This document shows, one piece after another, positions 43,228 to 52,107 of a stretch of DNA of 64,000 nucleotides. The stretch comes from Methylomonas sp. MK1. Lineage in GTDB: Bacteria > Pseudomonadota > Gammaproteobacteria > Methylococcales > Methylomonadaceae. Below the pieces are notes generated by a model. That model made no database searches. It had not been told where the DNA came from and saw only the letters and a list, made by a program, of their open reading frames with translations. Location: NCBI RefSeq assembly GCF_000365425.1, contig NZ_AQOV01000001.1, forward strand, positions 1,798,001 to 1,862,000, in the 5' to 3' direction. A program made the position numbers and the translations under genes. Within the stretch, counting starts at the first letter, position 1; each line of letters opens with the position of its first letter.

Positions 43228-43819
43228 GATTATTCTCCTTTTTTGACTGATTGAACCAGCGAACTTCCAGGCATTCACGCAGCCGCAATCGGGCTCTATG
43301 CATGGTGACCCAATAATTGGCGTCGCTTAAGCCGGTTTCTCCGCAGACTTCGGATGCTTCCAGACCGACCAACTCGCGCAACATGAATACCTTGGCCATT
43401 TTCGGCGGTAGATTGTTTTGACAAGTTTCATAGATGGCCCAGAACTCCTGTTGCTTGAGGGCCGCCTCGGGATCGTTCCAGGTGGTCGGGCCACCAATCC
43501 AATGCCCATTACTCATGAAAAAATCGTCTTCGTCGACTTCATCTGCGTCGTTATCTATTTGATCGAACTCAGCGGTGACGACTTCACGTGCACTGCGCCG
43601 CCAGTGATCGGCGATCTTGTGTTTCAAAATGCCGATGAGCCAGGTGCGTAAGCCAGCCTTGCCTTCAAAATTGGCAGACGCTTGCCAAGCGGCCAGCAAG
43701 GTTTCTTGCACGGCGTCATCAGCCAGTTCAGTATCTTTTAGTTGCAGCAAGGCATAGCGATATAGCACCGGCCGATGTTCGGCCAATAATGCTTCGCTCA
43801 ATTGATTGGATGTGTTCAT
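43220..43819 (-). CDS. ECF-type RNA polymerase sigma factor
   Basis: 199 residues from ATG 43819, eight bases after the arsM stop. Region 2 is LYRYALLQLKDTELADDAVQETLLAAWQ with the WLIGILKHKIADHWRR core. An acidic linker (DNDADEVDEDDFF) follows, then region 4 LPPKMAKVFMLRELVGLEAS with GLSDANYWVTMHRARLRLRE. It likely recognises TGTAAGG-N15/16-CGAC, the motif before four units here including its own operon. Co-transcribed with arsM, the PiT transporter and its anti-sigma. The arsenic/copper context suggests a metal(loid) or oxidative signal. Confidence 0.9.
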   Translation of the reverse strand: MNTSNQLSEALLAEHRPVLYRYALLQLKDTELADDAVQETLLAAWQASANFEGKAGLRTWLIGILKHKIADHWRRSAREVVTAEFDQIDNDADEVDEDDFFMSNGHWIGGPTTWNDPEAALKQQEFWAIYETCQNNLPPKMAKVFMLRELVGLEASEVCGETGLSDANYWVTMHRARLRLRECLEVRWFNQSKKENNHA

Positions 43820-43827
43820 CTCGGCGC

Positions 43828-44871
43828 TCAGCAACATGCGCTATCAGCCTTGGCCGATTCGCTGCCGGGTCTGGGCGAGCAATCGAACAGTCCGAAATGC
43901 CGGGATTTGTCGCCCAACACTTGGAAGTGATCGCCATAGCGGCTGCCTGCCAGCATGTCGGCGGTGTTGCCGCACACCCTTAGTGGCCGGCCGGTCTCGA
44001 AATGATGATGATCGTCCAGATCGAAACTGTGCGGGTGTAGGTCGATAGTGCCCAAATAGACGGCGACTTGGCCGAAGTCTTCGCAACGATCTTCCAGAGG
44101 CATTCTAAAGGCGCGCACCGTGACTGAATCGAAGTTGACCATGCCGATTTTGGCGAACACCTCGGGGTCGTCGATGCTGATGGGATTTTGCTTGACCTTG
44201 CGGACATCGGGGCAGCCTAAGTCCTGCAAGATGCGCCGGAAGTCTTCCCAGTACAAAGCCCCGCCCAAACACTCGCCTAACAATACAGGGTCTTGGCGCA
44301 ATTCAATCGGGATACGGCGGTCGGCAAACACGTCGGAGAAATACAATTCGCCGCCCGGTTTTAACACTCGGAAGATTTCCGTCAACACTCTAGGCTTTTC
44401 CGGCGACAGATTAATGACGCAGTTAGAGACCACCACATCGATACTGTTATCGGCGATACCGACCGTGTGCAGGTTTTCGATATGACCATGTAAAAATTCA
44501 ACGTTGGCAAACCCGAAGCGCTCGGCGTGCCAGTCGCGATGACGCACAGCGACTTCCAACTGCTCGGGCGTCATATCCACGCCGATTACCCGGCCTGTCG
44601 GTCCGACCAGTTTCGACAGCAGATAACAGTCGCGGCCGGTGCCGCAGCCCAAATCCAGCACGGTCTTACCTTCCAGGGCCGGCGGCAACGGCGAACCACA
44701 ACCGTAAAACCGTTCCAATACTTCCGGATGCAGGCCGGCCAGCAAGGCTTTTAAATAGCTTGGCATGGCGTCGATACTGCAACAGGCGCTGGTTTTCAGG
44801 TCGTCGCTGGATTGCAGTACCTGACCGTAATAATGGCGAACCGATTCGCTGATTTCGATACTGGTAGTCAT
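43828..44871 (-). CDS. arsM: Arsenite S-adenosylmethionine methyltransferase ArsM
   Basis: 347 residues from ATG 44871 (MTTSIEISESVRHYYGQVLQ). SAM motif I TVLDLGCGTGRD and post-motif VIGVDMTPEQL are present. Conserved cysteines occur in KTSACCSID, FYGCGSP, VVSNCVINLS and LGECLGGALYW, and the protein ends SACC. It methylates As(III) stepwise to mono-, di- and trimethyl forms and feeds arsenosugar synthesis via ArsS. It lies between the PiT transporter (20-base gap) and the sigma factor, in an operon with an ECF-type promoter. Confidence 0.92.
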   Translation of the reverse strand: MTTSIEISESVRHYYGQVLQSSDDLKTSACCSIDAMPSYLKALLAGLHPEVLERFYGCGSPLPPALEGKTVLDLGCGTGRDCYLLSKLVGPTGRVIGVDMTPEQLEVAVRHRDWHAERFGFANVEFLHGHIENLHTVGIADNSIDVVVSNCVINLSPEKPRVLTEIFRVLKPGGELYFSDVFADRRIPIELRQDPVLLGECLGGALYWEDFRRILQDLGCPDVRKVKQNPISIDDPEVFAKIGMVNFDSVTVRAFRMPLEDRCEDFGQVAVYLGTIDLHPHSFDLDDHHHFETGRPLRVCGNTADMLAGSRYGDHFQVLGDKSRHFGLFDCSPRPGSESAKADSACC

Positions 44872-44891
44872 GAGAGCTCTCGTATTATTTA

Positions 44892-46016
44892 TTATTGAAG
44901 ATAGGCGCTTAGGTAGTATGAGATTGCGGCGGAACAGACAGCCGCACACGGCAAGGTCAACAGCCAGGATAAGGCAATCGACGTGATCACGCCTGAATTG
45001 GCCTTGCCGCTGACCAAACCAATGCCGAATAATGAACCTACCGAAACATGGGTAGTGGAGACTGGCATGCCAAGCTTGCTGGCAAAAATGACTAACAGTG
45101 CGGTGACCAGATTTGCCGATAAACCCTGTTCATGCGTAATGGTGGTGATTTTATGACTCATGGTTTCCGCCACCCGCCGCGCATTGAGCACGCCGCCGAG
45201 CAGCATGGCCAACGCCACCAGGATGATGATCCATTGCAAATCAAAACCGGGGGCCAGCAATAACAAGGCGGCAATTTTCGGCGTGTCGTTCAGGCCTCGA
45301 GCAAAGCAAACCGCGCCGGCGCTGCAAAAATGGAGTCCGTCTCGCAGGCGCTCAAGATTAAAGCCCAAAACCAGGCTAGATTGTCGCTCGGCGCAAGCCT
45401 CTTGACGATCAAGCGTTAGAGACGGGACGATTGCCGAATTGATTGCCAGGGTCATATTGACGTTACTGGCCAGCGCCAGACTTTCCGGGTTTTCAATGCA
45501 TAAACACAGGTTGTTAGTTAGTTGCCTATGGTTACGCCACATACTCAGACCTCGATACAACAAGCCGGCCAATAATAACGCCACAAACGGACTCAATAGC
45601 AATGGCAGCACGAAGTTGCTCAGCAACGGTGCCAGACTGATATTGCCGGATGTCGCTAATAAGGTGCTACCCGCCATCGCGCCTAGTAAAGCGTGGGTCG
45701 TGGAAATCGGAAAGCCATAACGCGTCGCCAGAATCACCGTCATTCCAGCACCACCCGCGACGGCAATCATGAATGGCAGAGAATGTATCAATTCGTCCGG
45801 CGTCAAGCCTTTGCCGGAAAATTTAACGAGCAAAGTCTGAGCTAAGAACAGGGCAGTAAGCGAACCGGCCAATGTCGTTAGCGTCGCCCAGGTCAGTGCT
45901 TGCCGAAAGTTCGCGGTGCCGCTACCGAACAAACTCGCCACACCCTTGAAGTTATCATTGGCACCGTTGGCATAGGCCAGAAAGCAAACGCTGATGAATA
46001 AAATACTGGTGAGCAT
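44892..46016 (-). CDS. PiT family inorganic phosphate (arsenate) transporter
   Basis: 374 residues with the two PiT repeats: GANDNFKGVASLFGSG and PISTTHALLGAMAGS in the first, ARGLNDTPKIAALLLL and PVSTTHVSVGSLFGIG in the second. About ten transmembrane helices and a soluble loop near residue 180-220. An AGGAGG site precedes the ATG. PiT carriers take up metal-phosphate and usually arsenate too. First gene of the PiT-arsM-sigma-anti-sigma operon. Its coupling to arsM suggests deliberate arsenate/phosphate handling, but direction and substrate are inferred. Confidence 0.88.
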   Translation of the reverse strand: MLTSILFISVCFLAYANGANDNFKGVASLFGSGTANFRQALTWATLTTLAGSLTALFLAQTLLVKFSGKGLTPDELIHSLPFMIAVAGGAGMTVILATRYGFPISTTHALLGAMAGSTLLATSGNISLAPLLSNFVLPLLLSPFVALLLAGLLYRGLSMWRNHRQLTNNLCLCIENPESLALASNVNMTLAINSAIVPSLTLDRQEACAERQSSLVLGFNLERLRDGLHFCSAGAVCFARGLNDTPKIAALLLLAPGFDLQWIIILVALAMLLGGVLNARRVAETMSHKITTITHEQGLSANLVTALLVIFASKLGMPVSTTHVSVGSLFGIGLVSGKANSGVITSIALSWLLTLPCAAVCSAAISYYLSAYLQ

Positions 46017-46053
46017 GAAAAACCTCCTGGATTACGTCGACTAGTTGATCTAA

Positions 46054-46080
46054 GTCGTTAGGAGAGGATCAAACCTTACA
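46054..46080 (-). promoter_or_regulatory. ECF sigma promoter candidate for the PiT-arsM-sigma operon
   Basis: Minus strand: TGTAAGG (46080-46074), 16-base spacer, CGAC (46057-46054), followed by TTAG, 37 bases before the PiT start. Implies that the sigma factor activates its own operon. Confidence 0.68.
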
Positions 46081-46339
46081 AAAAATATTCTGTAATCGAG
46101 AAATCAATGATATGTCCTGATGATCAATAACATCGTTGGTTGCATGATGGGTTGGCATTTTCCGAAATTGGCTAGACCTCGCCAATGAACGGCGTTACCG
46201 ATCTACTGGTAACAATGCCCCCAACTGTCCGGTTTCAAGGCCCTAAGCACGTTAAATCTTAGTTTCGCCCGCGAGCAATCGGTTTACGAATGTCGCAGGC
46301 AATCTTGCAAGGATTTTTACAAGGACTCCAAACTGTTGG

Positions 46340-46813
46340 TTACAACCCTAAATCACTCAAACTAGCATGATCGTCGGGTCGGCGGCCCAGTGGCCAGTAG
46401 AACAAACGCTGTTCTAACTTGATCGGCAGATCGTTGATGCTGGCAAAGCGCCGCTGCATGAAGCCTTGTGGGTTGAATTCCCAGTTCTCGTTGCCGTAAC
46501 TGCGGAACCACTGGCCGGAATCGTCACGCCATTCGTAGGCAAAGCGCACGGCAATGCGGTGATCGGTAAACGCCCACAATTCCTTGATCAAGCGATAGTC
46601 CAATTCTTTGGCCCATTTGCGTTGCAAGAACTGACGTACTTGTTCGCGGCCTTGTGGAAACTCGGCGCGGTTACGCCAGAGCGTGTCTTCGGTATAGACC
46701 AAGGCGACGCGGTCCGGATCGCGCGAGTTCCAGGCGTCTTCGGCCATGCGCACTTTTTGCGCGGCGGTTTCAGCGGTAAAGGGCGGGACGGGGGCTTTGA
46801 TTTCTTGAGTCAT
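46340..46813 (-). CDS. DUF1348 / SnoaL-like (NTF2 fold) protein
   Basis: 157 residues from ATG 46813, which has GGAG seven bases before it. The sequence has the DUF1348 pattern [35 protein letters not shown], and [23 protein letters not shown]2-like cone fold; small-ligand binding or an enzyme of unknown substrate. Last gene of the LysR-linked operon, 29 bases after the glutathione transferase gene. Confidence 0.85.
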   Translation of the reverse strand: MTQEIKAPVPPFTAETAAQKVRMAEDAWNSRDPDRVALVYTEDTLWRNRAEFPQGREQVRQFLQRKWAKELDYRLIKELWAFTDHRIAVRFAYEWRDDSGQWFRSYGNENWEFNPQGFMQRRFASINDLPIKLEQRLFYWPLGRRPDDHASLSDLGL

Positions 46814-46842
46814 ACGATTTCTCCGTGATGAGGGTGATTGAG

Positions 46843-47448
46843 TTAAGCCTGCCACATGCCGGGCATGGTCACGTAACCGGGCAATGCGCGAATGCGTTGG
46901 AACCAGGCGATGATGTTGGGGAAGGCCCCGATGTCCAAACCGCCTTCCGGCGCCAACGCCAAATAGGGGTAGACAGCGATGTCGGCAATGGATACCGAAT
47001 CGCCGACCAGCCAGTCTTGGTTTTGCAGATGGCGGTCGGTAATGTCCAGCACCTTGTCGGCGGTTAGTTGCGCCGCTGCCGTATCGATAGGACTACCGAA
47101 TTTATGGTGTACGCGCAGTTTGGCAGGACCGTTGGCAATTTCGTTGGCGGCGGTCGATAACCAGGCGGCAATCTGCGCCAGTGGGTAGGCATCGTCCGGC
47201 CACCACTGTTCCCCGCCGTAACGTTTGGCCAGATACACCAAAATGGCCTGGCTGTCGCGGATGATAAGGCCGTCGTCATCCAACACTGGGACTTGGCCGA
47301 AGGGGTTGCGTTGCAAATGGGCTGGGCCGCGCTGCTCACCGCCGCGTAAATCCACGGCTTGGATTTGATAGGGCAAATCCAGCAAACTCAATAGTAAGCG
47401 AACTTTGTGGCAGTTGCCTGATAGTGGTATGTCGTACAGGGTGATCAT
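46843..47448 (-). CDS. Glutathione S-transferase family protein
   Basis: 201 residues. The N-terminal thioredoxin-like domain has [40 protein letters not shown] (the cis-Pro and ES/DS glutathione-binding region) and a helical C-terminal domain with [20 protein letters not shown]. Ribosome site AAGGAG. Probably conjugates glutathione to electrophiles. Operon with the PNPOx-reductase fusion (15-base gap) and DUF1348 gene, under the divergent LysR regulator. Confidence 0.88.
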   Translation of the reverse strand: MITLYDIPLSGNCHKVRLLLSLLDLPYQIQAVDLRGGEQRGPAHLQRNPFGQVPVLDDDGLIIRDSQAILVYLAKRYGGEQWWPDDAYPLAQIAAWLSTAANEIANGPAKLRVHHKFGSPIDTAAAQLTADKVLDITDRHLQNQDWLVGDSVSIADIAVYPYLALAPEGGLDIGAFPNIIAWFQRIRALPGYVTMPGMWQA

Positions 47449-47463
47449 GTTGGACTCCTTCGG

Positions 47464-48750
47464 TTAACTGAAACTTTCAAATTGCACCCGTTCGTCGGCA
47501 ATGCCGAGCCTGCGGGCGGTTTGGCGTACGCTGTCGATCAGGCGGGTTGGACCGCAGACATAAATGACGGTATCGGCTGTTGCATTACCCAGTAAGCCTG
47601 GAACGTCCAATCGGGTTGGGTTTTGCACTTGGCTGAAATAAAATCGGCAACGCTCGGGAAACTGCCTTTGCAAGTCTTTAACAAAAGCCATGTCTTGCGG
47701 CGCTCGGCCGGTGTAATGCAGTTGAAAATCCGCACCCCGTGCAGCCAAGGTTTCGGCCATGGCTTTGATGGGTGTGATGCCGATACCCCCGGCAATTAAC
47801 AACGCAGGGCGGTCGTCATCGTGCAATGGAAAATAGTTTTCCGGCGCTTCGACGTTGATGCGGGTACCCACTTGCCAGTCGTCGTGCAATGCAAGAGATC
47901 CTCCGTCGCCGTCTTCCACTCGCAACACCGCGATACGGTAGCAATCCGGATCGTTCAGTACAGTGGTAAGAGAATAGGCCCGGCTGGTGATCGTGCCGTC
48001 GGGCAGCGTGATTGGCACACGCAGATGCGCCCCAACCTGGTGAGGCGGCAGCGATTCACCATCGGCGTGGCGTAATTCGTAAGCGCGAATGCGCGGCGTC
48101 AACTGGCGAATGCCGCTGATGGTCAAAGGCAACATGCCATTTCCCAGCGCGGCGGGCACGTGTGTTGTGTTCACCACCGGTTCTAGTTGACGAGCCTGAG
48201 CCAATAGCGCTTCGACTTCGCGTTGGCTGTAACGTGGTGTGATGTACTTGGGACAATTCCAATCAAAGGCTTCGACTCGGATCACGATGCCGCGCTCGAC
48301 TGGGCCGCGAAAGTCCGTCGGTTCCAGCTTGGCCAGTAATTCCGGCTCGCTACGTTCGTTGACCACCCGTGCCCGGCCCCAGATTTTTAAGCGTTGCCGC
48401 CCTGGATAGTCCATCAGCAGTAAGCTCACCCGATCGTCTCCGCGTAAATTGCCCACTGAAATGTATTGGCGATTACCGCTGAAATCGGCGTAACCGATGG
48501 TTTGTTCATCCAATATTTTCAGGAATCCTGCCGGGCCGCCGCGATGTTGGACATAAGGCCAACCGGATTGGCTCACGGTGGCTTGATAAAAGCTGTCGCG
48601 TTCGGCGATGAAGGCTTGTTCGAACTCGCTCAACGCCACCGTTTCGGTGTCGCCCAGTTCGACTGTCCGATAGGCCGTGCGACTGCCCATTTCGGCTTGT
48701 ACCGCTTGGACGTTGGGGGTGAAGCTGATCTTGGCAAACGCACGGGCCAT
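47464..48750 (-). CDS. Pyridoxamine-phosphate-oxidase-like domain fused to ferredoxin reductase-like domain
   Basis: 428 residues. The N-terminal half (about 20-190) is a split-barrel flavin-binding PNPOx-like domain: ERDSFYQATVSQSGWPYVQH, GPAGFLKILDEQTIGYADFS, SLLLMDYPGRQRLKIWGRAR. The C-terminal half (about 205-428) is an FNR-type reductase with FAD motif SRAYSLTTV, the NAD(P) segment LLIAGGIGITPIKAMAETL and YVCGPTRLIDSV. No C-terminal 2Fe-2S domain follows, though relatives often have one. Likely a flavin-dependent electron-transfer enzyme acting on small oxidants. In the LysR-linked operon. Confidence 0.86.
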   Translation of the reverse strand: MARAFAKISFTPNVQAVQAEMGSRTAYRTVELGDTETVALSEFEQAFIAERDSFYQATVSQSGWPYVQHRGGPAGFLKILDEQTIGYADFSGNRQYISVGNLRGDDRVSLLLMDYPGRQRLKIWGRARVVNERSEPELLAKLEPTDFRGPVERGIVIRVEAFDWNCPKYITPRYSQREVEALLAQARQLEPVVNTTHVPAALGNGMLPLTISGIRQLTPRIRAYELRHADGESLPPHQVGAHLRVPITLPDGTITSRAYSLTTVLNDPDCYRIAVLRVEDGDGGSLALHDDWQVGTRINVEAPENYFPLHDDDRPALLIAGGIGITPIKAMAETLAARGADFQLHYTGRAPQDMAFVKDLQRQFPERCRFYFSQVQNPTRLDVPGLLGNATADTVIYVCGPTRLIDSVRQTARRLGIADERVQFESFS

Positions 48751-48895
48751 GGTCTTTACTCCGGATGGTGAAATGTGGATGGCTACTCTGGCACAATCAT
48801 CAGCTCTGCTGAATAGTCATAATTTGCAATACCTTATCCCACTCAGCGCAATAAGCCGGGCCAAACGCCATCTCTGCGCTTCGCCCGGTTAGGCT

Positions 48896-49441
48896 TTAAG
48901 CGGCTTGTTTTAACTCGACTTTCGGGAAGTCAATGTCGACCCGGCTGGCTTTGCCCAAGATATTAGTCAGGATATTCATGCCGACATGGGTGATCACCTC
49001 GACGATGTCAGCCTCGTTGAAGCCGGCGTCGCGCATCGCTTGCAGTTCGGTATTGGTCACCTCGCCTTTATGCTCGACCAGGGCGCGGGCGAAATGGACC
49101 GCGACTGCCGCTTTGGCGTCGTGGCTGGTGCCGGCCCGGTTGGCTTCGATTTCCGCGCCATTCAAACCGGTTTCGCGGCCGATGGCGGTATGGGCGGATA
49201 GGCAGTATGCGCATTGGTTCTGCTGTGCCAGCGCCAATGCGATCCGTTCGCGGGTACTGGCATCCAGCGAGCCGTGATTGGCGATGTGATGCAAGCCGAG
49301 GAAGGCTTTTAGCGCGTCCGGCGAGTGGGCGAATACACGCAGAAAATTGGGTATCATACCCAATTGACCTTGGATGGCTTCAAACAGGGCACGTTGTTCG
49401 ATATTAGCGGTTTCGTTGCTGACAGTAGTAATACGGCTCAT
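48896..49441 (-). CDS. Carboxymuconolactone decarboxylase family protein (AhpD-like)
   Basis: 181 residues, helical, with C77-A-Y-C80-L-S-A-H84 redox motif at the same positions as the relative at 26490-27071. A GGAGAACACTC site precedes the start. First gene of the operon divergent from the LysR regulator, followed after 145 bases by the PNPOx-reductase gene. Likely a peroxidase-like antioxidant function; no substrate is evident. Confidence 0.88.
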   Translation of the reverse strand: MSRITTVSNETANIEQRALFEAIQGQLGMIPNFLRVFAHSPDALKAFLGLHHIANHGSLDASTRERIALALAQQNQCAYCLSAHTAIGRETGLNGAEIEANRAGTSHDAKAAVAVHFARALVEHKGEVTNTELQAMRDAGFNEADIVEVITHVGMNILTNILGKASRVDIDFPKVELKQAA

Positions 49442-49577
49442 GAGTGTTCTCCAAATAATGAAAGGGGTTTTCGTACGCCTGAATGAAATTCACCAGGCGG
49501 GTACAGTGTGATCTATTGCGAAAAAATAAAGAATACCTAAAATATTCAATTAACTATTCCGATCAGTGGAATTACAA

Positions 49578-50477
49578 ATGGACCGATTACATTTAATGAG
49601 CGTCTATGTAGCGGTGGTCGAAGCCGAAGGCTTTGCCGGCGGCGCGCGCAAGTTGCAGATGTCGCCACCCGCCGTGACGCGGGCGGTAGCGGCATTGGAG
49701 GAGCGCTTGGGCGTTAAATTATTGAACCGCACCACCCGCTACGTGCGTATGACCGAAGCCGGGCAGAAGTATTACGAAGACGCCAAACGCATCATTGCCC
49801 TAGCCGATGAAGCGGACGACGCTGCACTGGGCGTCAACGCCGAACCGCGCGGCCAACTCACGGTGACCGCCTCGGTATTGTTTGGGCGTTTGTTCATCAT
49901 GCCGGGCATTGTCGAGTATTTACGCCGCTATCCAGTGGTGGAAGTGAATGCGTTGTTTGTCGACAGGGTCGTCAATATGCTGGAAGAAGGTGTGGACGTG
50001 GCAATTCGCATCGCCGATTTGCCCGATTCGTCGTACCGAGCACTGCGGGTCGGCTCGGTGCGGCGGGTATTGTGTGCCTCGCCGGAGTATCTGGCCGAAC
50101 ACGGCATACCGCAAACGCCGGATGACTTAACCGAACATCGCATCATTCTGGCACGCGGCCTAAATCCGCACAACGAAATGCGCTTTCAGTACGATGGGCA
50201 GACGCAGACGATCAAATTGCAACCGGCATTGAGTGTCAGCGACAACGACTCGGCGGCCAGCGCGGCCATGGCCGGTTTGGGCATCACCCGCTTGCTGAAT
50301 TATCAAATCGCCGCGCCGTTACAAAGCGGCAAACTAAAAATCGTGCTCGGCGAATACGAAAGCCCATCGGTTCCGGTGCATATCCTGCACCGCGAAGGCC
50401 GCCACTCGTCGGCGAAAATTCGTTCGTTCGTCGATCTGATGGCTACCCGTTTAAGGGCCGAATTGTCGCTGAATTAA
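49578..50477 (+). CDS. LysR family transcriptional regulator
   Basis: 299 residues from ATG 49578 (a GTG at 49566 would add four residues). The N-terminal winged helix has MDRLHLMSVYVAVVEAEGFA and SPPAVTRAVAALEERLGVKL; the C-terminal substrate-binding domain runs from about residue 90. The subtype is the one that controls neighbouring oxidoreductase or electrophile-response genes. Divergent from the AhpD-like/PNPOx/GST/DUF1348 operon, 136 bases away, and its presumed regulator. Confidence 0.9.
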   Translation: MDRLHLMSVYVAVVEAEGFAGGARKLQMSPPAVTRAVAALEERLGVKLLNRTTRYVRMTEAGQKYYEDAKRIIALADEADDAALGVNAEPRGQLTVTASVLFGRLFIMPGIVEYLRRYPVVEVNALFVDRVVNMLEEGVDVAIRIADLPDSSYRALRVGSVRRVLCASPEYLAEHGIPQTPDDLTEHRIILARGLNPHNEMRFQYDGQTQTIKLQPALSVSDNDSAASAAMAGLGITRLLNYQIAAPLQSGKLKIVLGEYESPSVPVHILHREGRHSSAKIRSFVDLMATRLRAELSLN

Positions 50478-51027
50478 TCAACAGAATCACTACCATATCA
50501 CGATACCTGAGCAGGTAAAGCAGGATGATCCCGTTAATGGGTTTGATCGAACTGAATCGGCCATACAAAGCTGGGCTTGTAGCCAGAGCTACTGAGTTTA
50601 ATCGGCGATGGCAATACCGCTGGGACTAATTAGCCATTTGCAAAATTCCCAGAATGTCAGCTTTGGCAAGTTCTTGAGACATTCGACTTGGTGCAGAGCT
50701 TGTGACGGCTTAGGGTCGTTCTGATACGGTCGCCAAGGACTGCTTTGTAGGCAGCCCGTTCCAAGAATCTGGTTTTGGCCGACTGGCCGGAGAAACGCGA
50801 CAGTCAGATATGATCGTCACAAGACAACCAAGGCGATTCCATATAAGCCCAGTGACAAACGCCTCACTAGCATTCGTTTCAAAAACGAAATTTTTGCTAC
50901 CACCAGTCCCTTTATATAGATTAAATAAAGATTATATATAGATTAGCACCCTCGATTTTCAGTCTAAAATAATCGCTGAAGCCAACGAATATCAAGGCCT
51001 GCAGCGATTTTACAATTTGCTCTAAGC
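50478..51027. other. Non-coding stretch before the iteron array; AT-rich core at 50920-50945
   Basis: No supported gene. An AT-rich segment around 50918-50945 (repeated TATATAGATT) lies about 90 bases from the first iteron. It could be the melting region of the replication origin. The rest shows no strong structure. Confidence 0.5.
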
Positions 51028-51221
51028 GTCGGTCTAATGCCGTGTCAAACGTCGGCCTAATGCCGTGCTTTTTGTCGGTCTAATGCCGTGCCCGTCGGTC
51101 TAATGCCGTTACCTTGTCGGCCGAATGCCGTGCCTCCGTCGGTCTAATGCCGTATCCGCGTCGGCCTAATGCCGTATCGAGAGGCTTCGACCGACCCAAA
51201 ATAGCGTCGGTCTAATGCCGT
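51028..51221 (+). repeat. Iteron array, candidate replication origin (oriV)
   Basis: Eight copies of GTCGGYCTAATGCCGT start at 51028, 51051, 51074, 51094, 51116 (one base variant), 51138, 51160 and 51206. Spacing is 20-23 bases, about two helical turns; the last gap is 46, exactly two units. This matches iterons bound by TrfA/RepA-type initiators. The array lies six bases beyond the 3' end of the TrfA-type gene. Confidence 0.88.
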
Positions 51222-51227
51222 GCTTTT

Positions 51228-52097
51228 TTAGTGTTGTTTATCTTCCAAAAAACGTTGCTGACTGGGCGTCGGTTGGCGTTTGATCTTCACCATATCGTCA
51301 GCGAATTCAAAGCTAGCCAAAGTGCCAATACTTACCAAGGCTTCCAACGCTTTACCCAGCCGATATTTGAAATCGCGCAGGGTTTTTGAGCCACTACCGC
51401 TGAGTCGGTGAATGGTGGTAATTTTCATCGGAAACGGGGCCGCATGGGACGACAAGAAGCCGTGCAACCACAAGGCCAAGGGTTGCTTGCGCAATTTCTG
51501 CCGCTGTTCGAATTCAATGTAGGTGTAGCCCTCTTCGAACAGGCGCAGCATGGATTCGGTCAATTCCACTACGTAACGCTGCGTCCGTTCATCACGGTAA
51601 TAACGCAAGAAGCCTTTTTCACCAAAAGCATCCCGGCCGTGAAAGGTGATTTCGACAAAGGCGCCTCCCAGGCGGGCCATAGCTTCTTTCAACCATTCAT
51701 GTTGGCTTCTACCACTGCCGCGCCCCAATGCCGTCAACAGGGCATGGGCGCTGAAGGTCACGCTAAATCCCGGTAATTGTTGCCGGGACAAATGCACGAT
51801 CTGCATCCAGACATCGAGGTCCGATTGATTGAGCTGTATGCCGAGGTAACGAACCTCAATGCCATCGACCGCAGCCAACAATGTTCGTTTTTTGTAGGCA
51901 ATGCGCTCCTTGCCTTGGATGCCGGCGAACAATGCGCTCCGTAAGCAAGCATTGGGCGTACCGCGTATCGCCGACGGCCAATTGGGTAGTGAAGTCATGG
52001 GTTCGACGACCCGCAATTTGGCCTTTTTCCGCTCCGTCAGAGATTGAAAACGTTCGGTGAGATTATCGAGCGAATGGTTGGTGGTATTTCTGTCCAT
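51228..52097 (-). CDS. TrfA-type plasmid replication initiator
   Basis: 289 residues from ATG 52097, preceded by GAGGTGG. The TrfA pattern is clear: SLPNWPSAIRGTPNACLRSA, LFAGIQGKERIAYKKR, QLNQSDLDVWMQIVHLSRQQ and FSAHALLTALGRGSGRSQHE, then winged-helix segments FRLSGSGSKTLRDFK-like near the C-terminus. Such proteins bind iterons and start replication. Its own gene ends next to the iterons. Its presence beside an integrase means the element can probably replicate when excised, or that a plasmid has been integrated. Confidence 0.88.
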   Translation of the reverse strand: MDRNTTNHSLDNLTERFQSLTERKKAKLRVVEPMTSLPNWPSAIRGTPNACLRSALFAGIQGKERIAYKKRTLLAAVDGIEVRYLGIQLNQSDLDVWMQIVHLSRQQLPGFSVTFSAHALLTALGRGSGRSQHEWLKEAMARLGGAFVEITFHGRDAFGEKGFLRYYRDERTQRYVVELTESMLRLFEEGYTYIEFEQRQKLRKQPLALWLHGFLSSHAAPFPMKITTIHRLSGSGSKTLRDFKYRLGKALEALVSIGTLASFEFADDMVKIKRQPTPSQQRFLEDKQH

Positions 52098-52107
52098 GAC
52101 AACCACC

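Noticed and set aside
46300..46336. TACAAGG/TGTAAAA near 46310 as a fifth ECF promoter
   Set aside because: The boxes do not match TGTAAGG and the spacing to the nearest CGAC is 19, unlike the other four.
51028..51221. Possible CRISPR array
   Set aside because: Repeat units are 16-17 bp with 4-7 bp between them, all on a helical period, beside a replication initiator. This is an iteron array.
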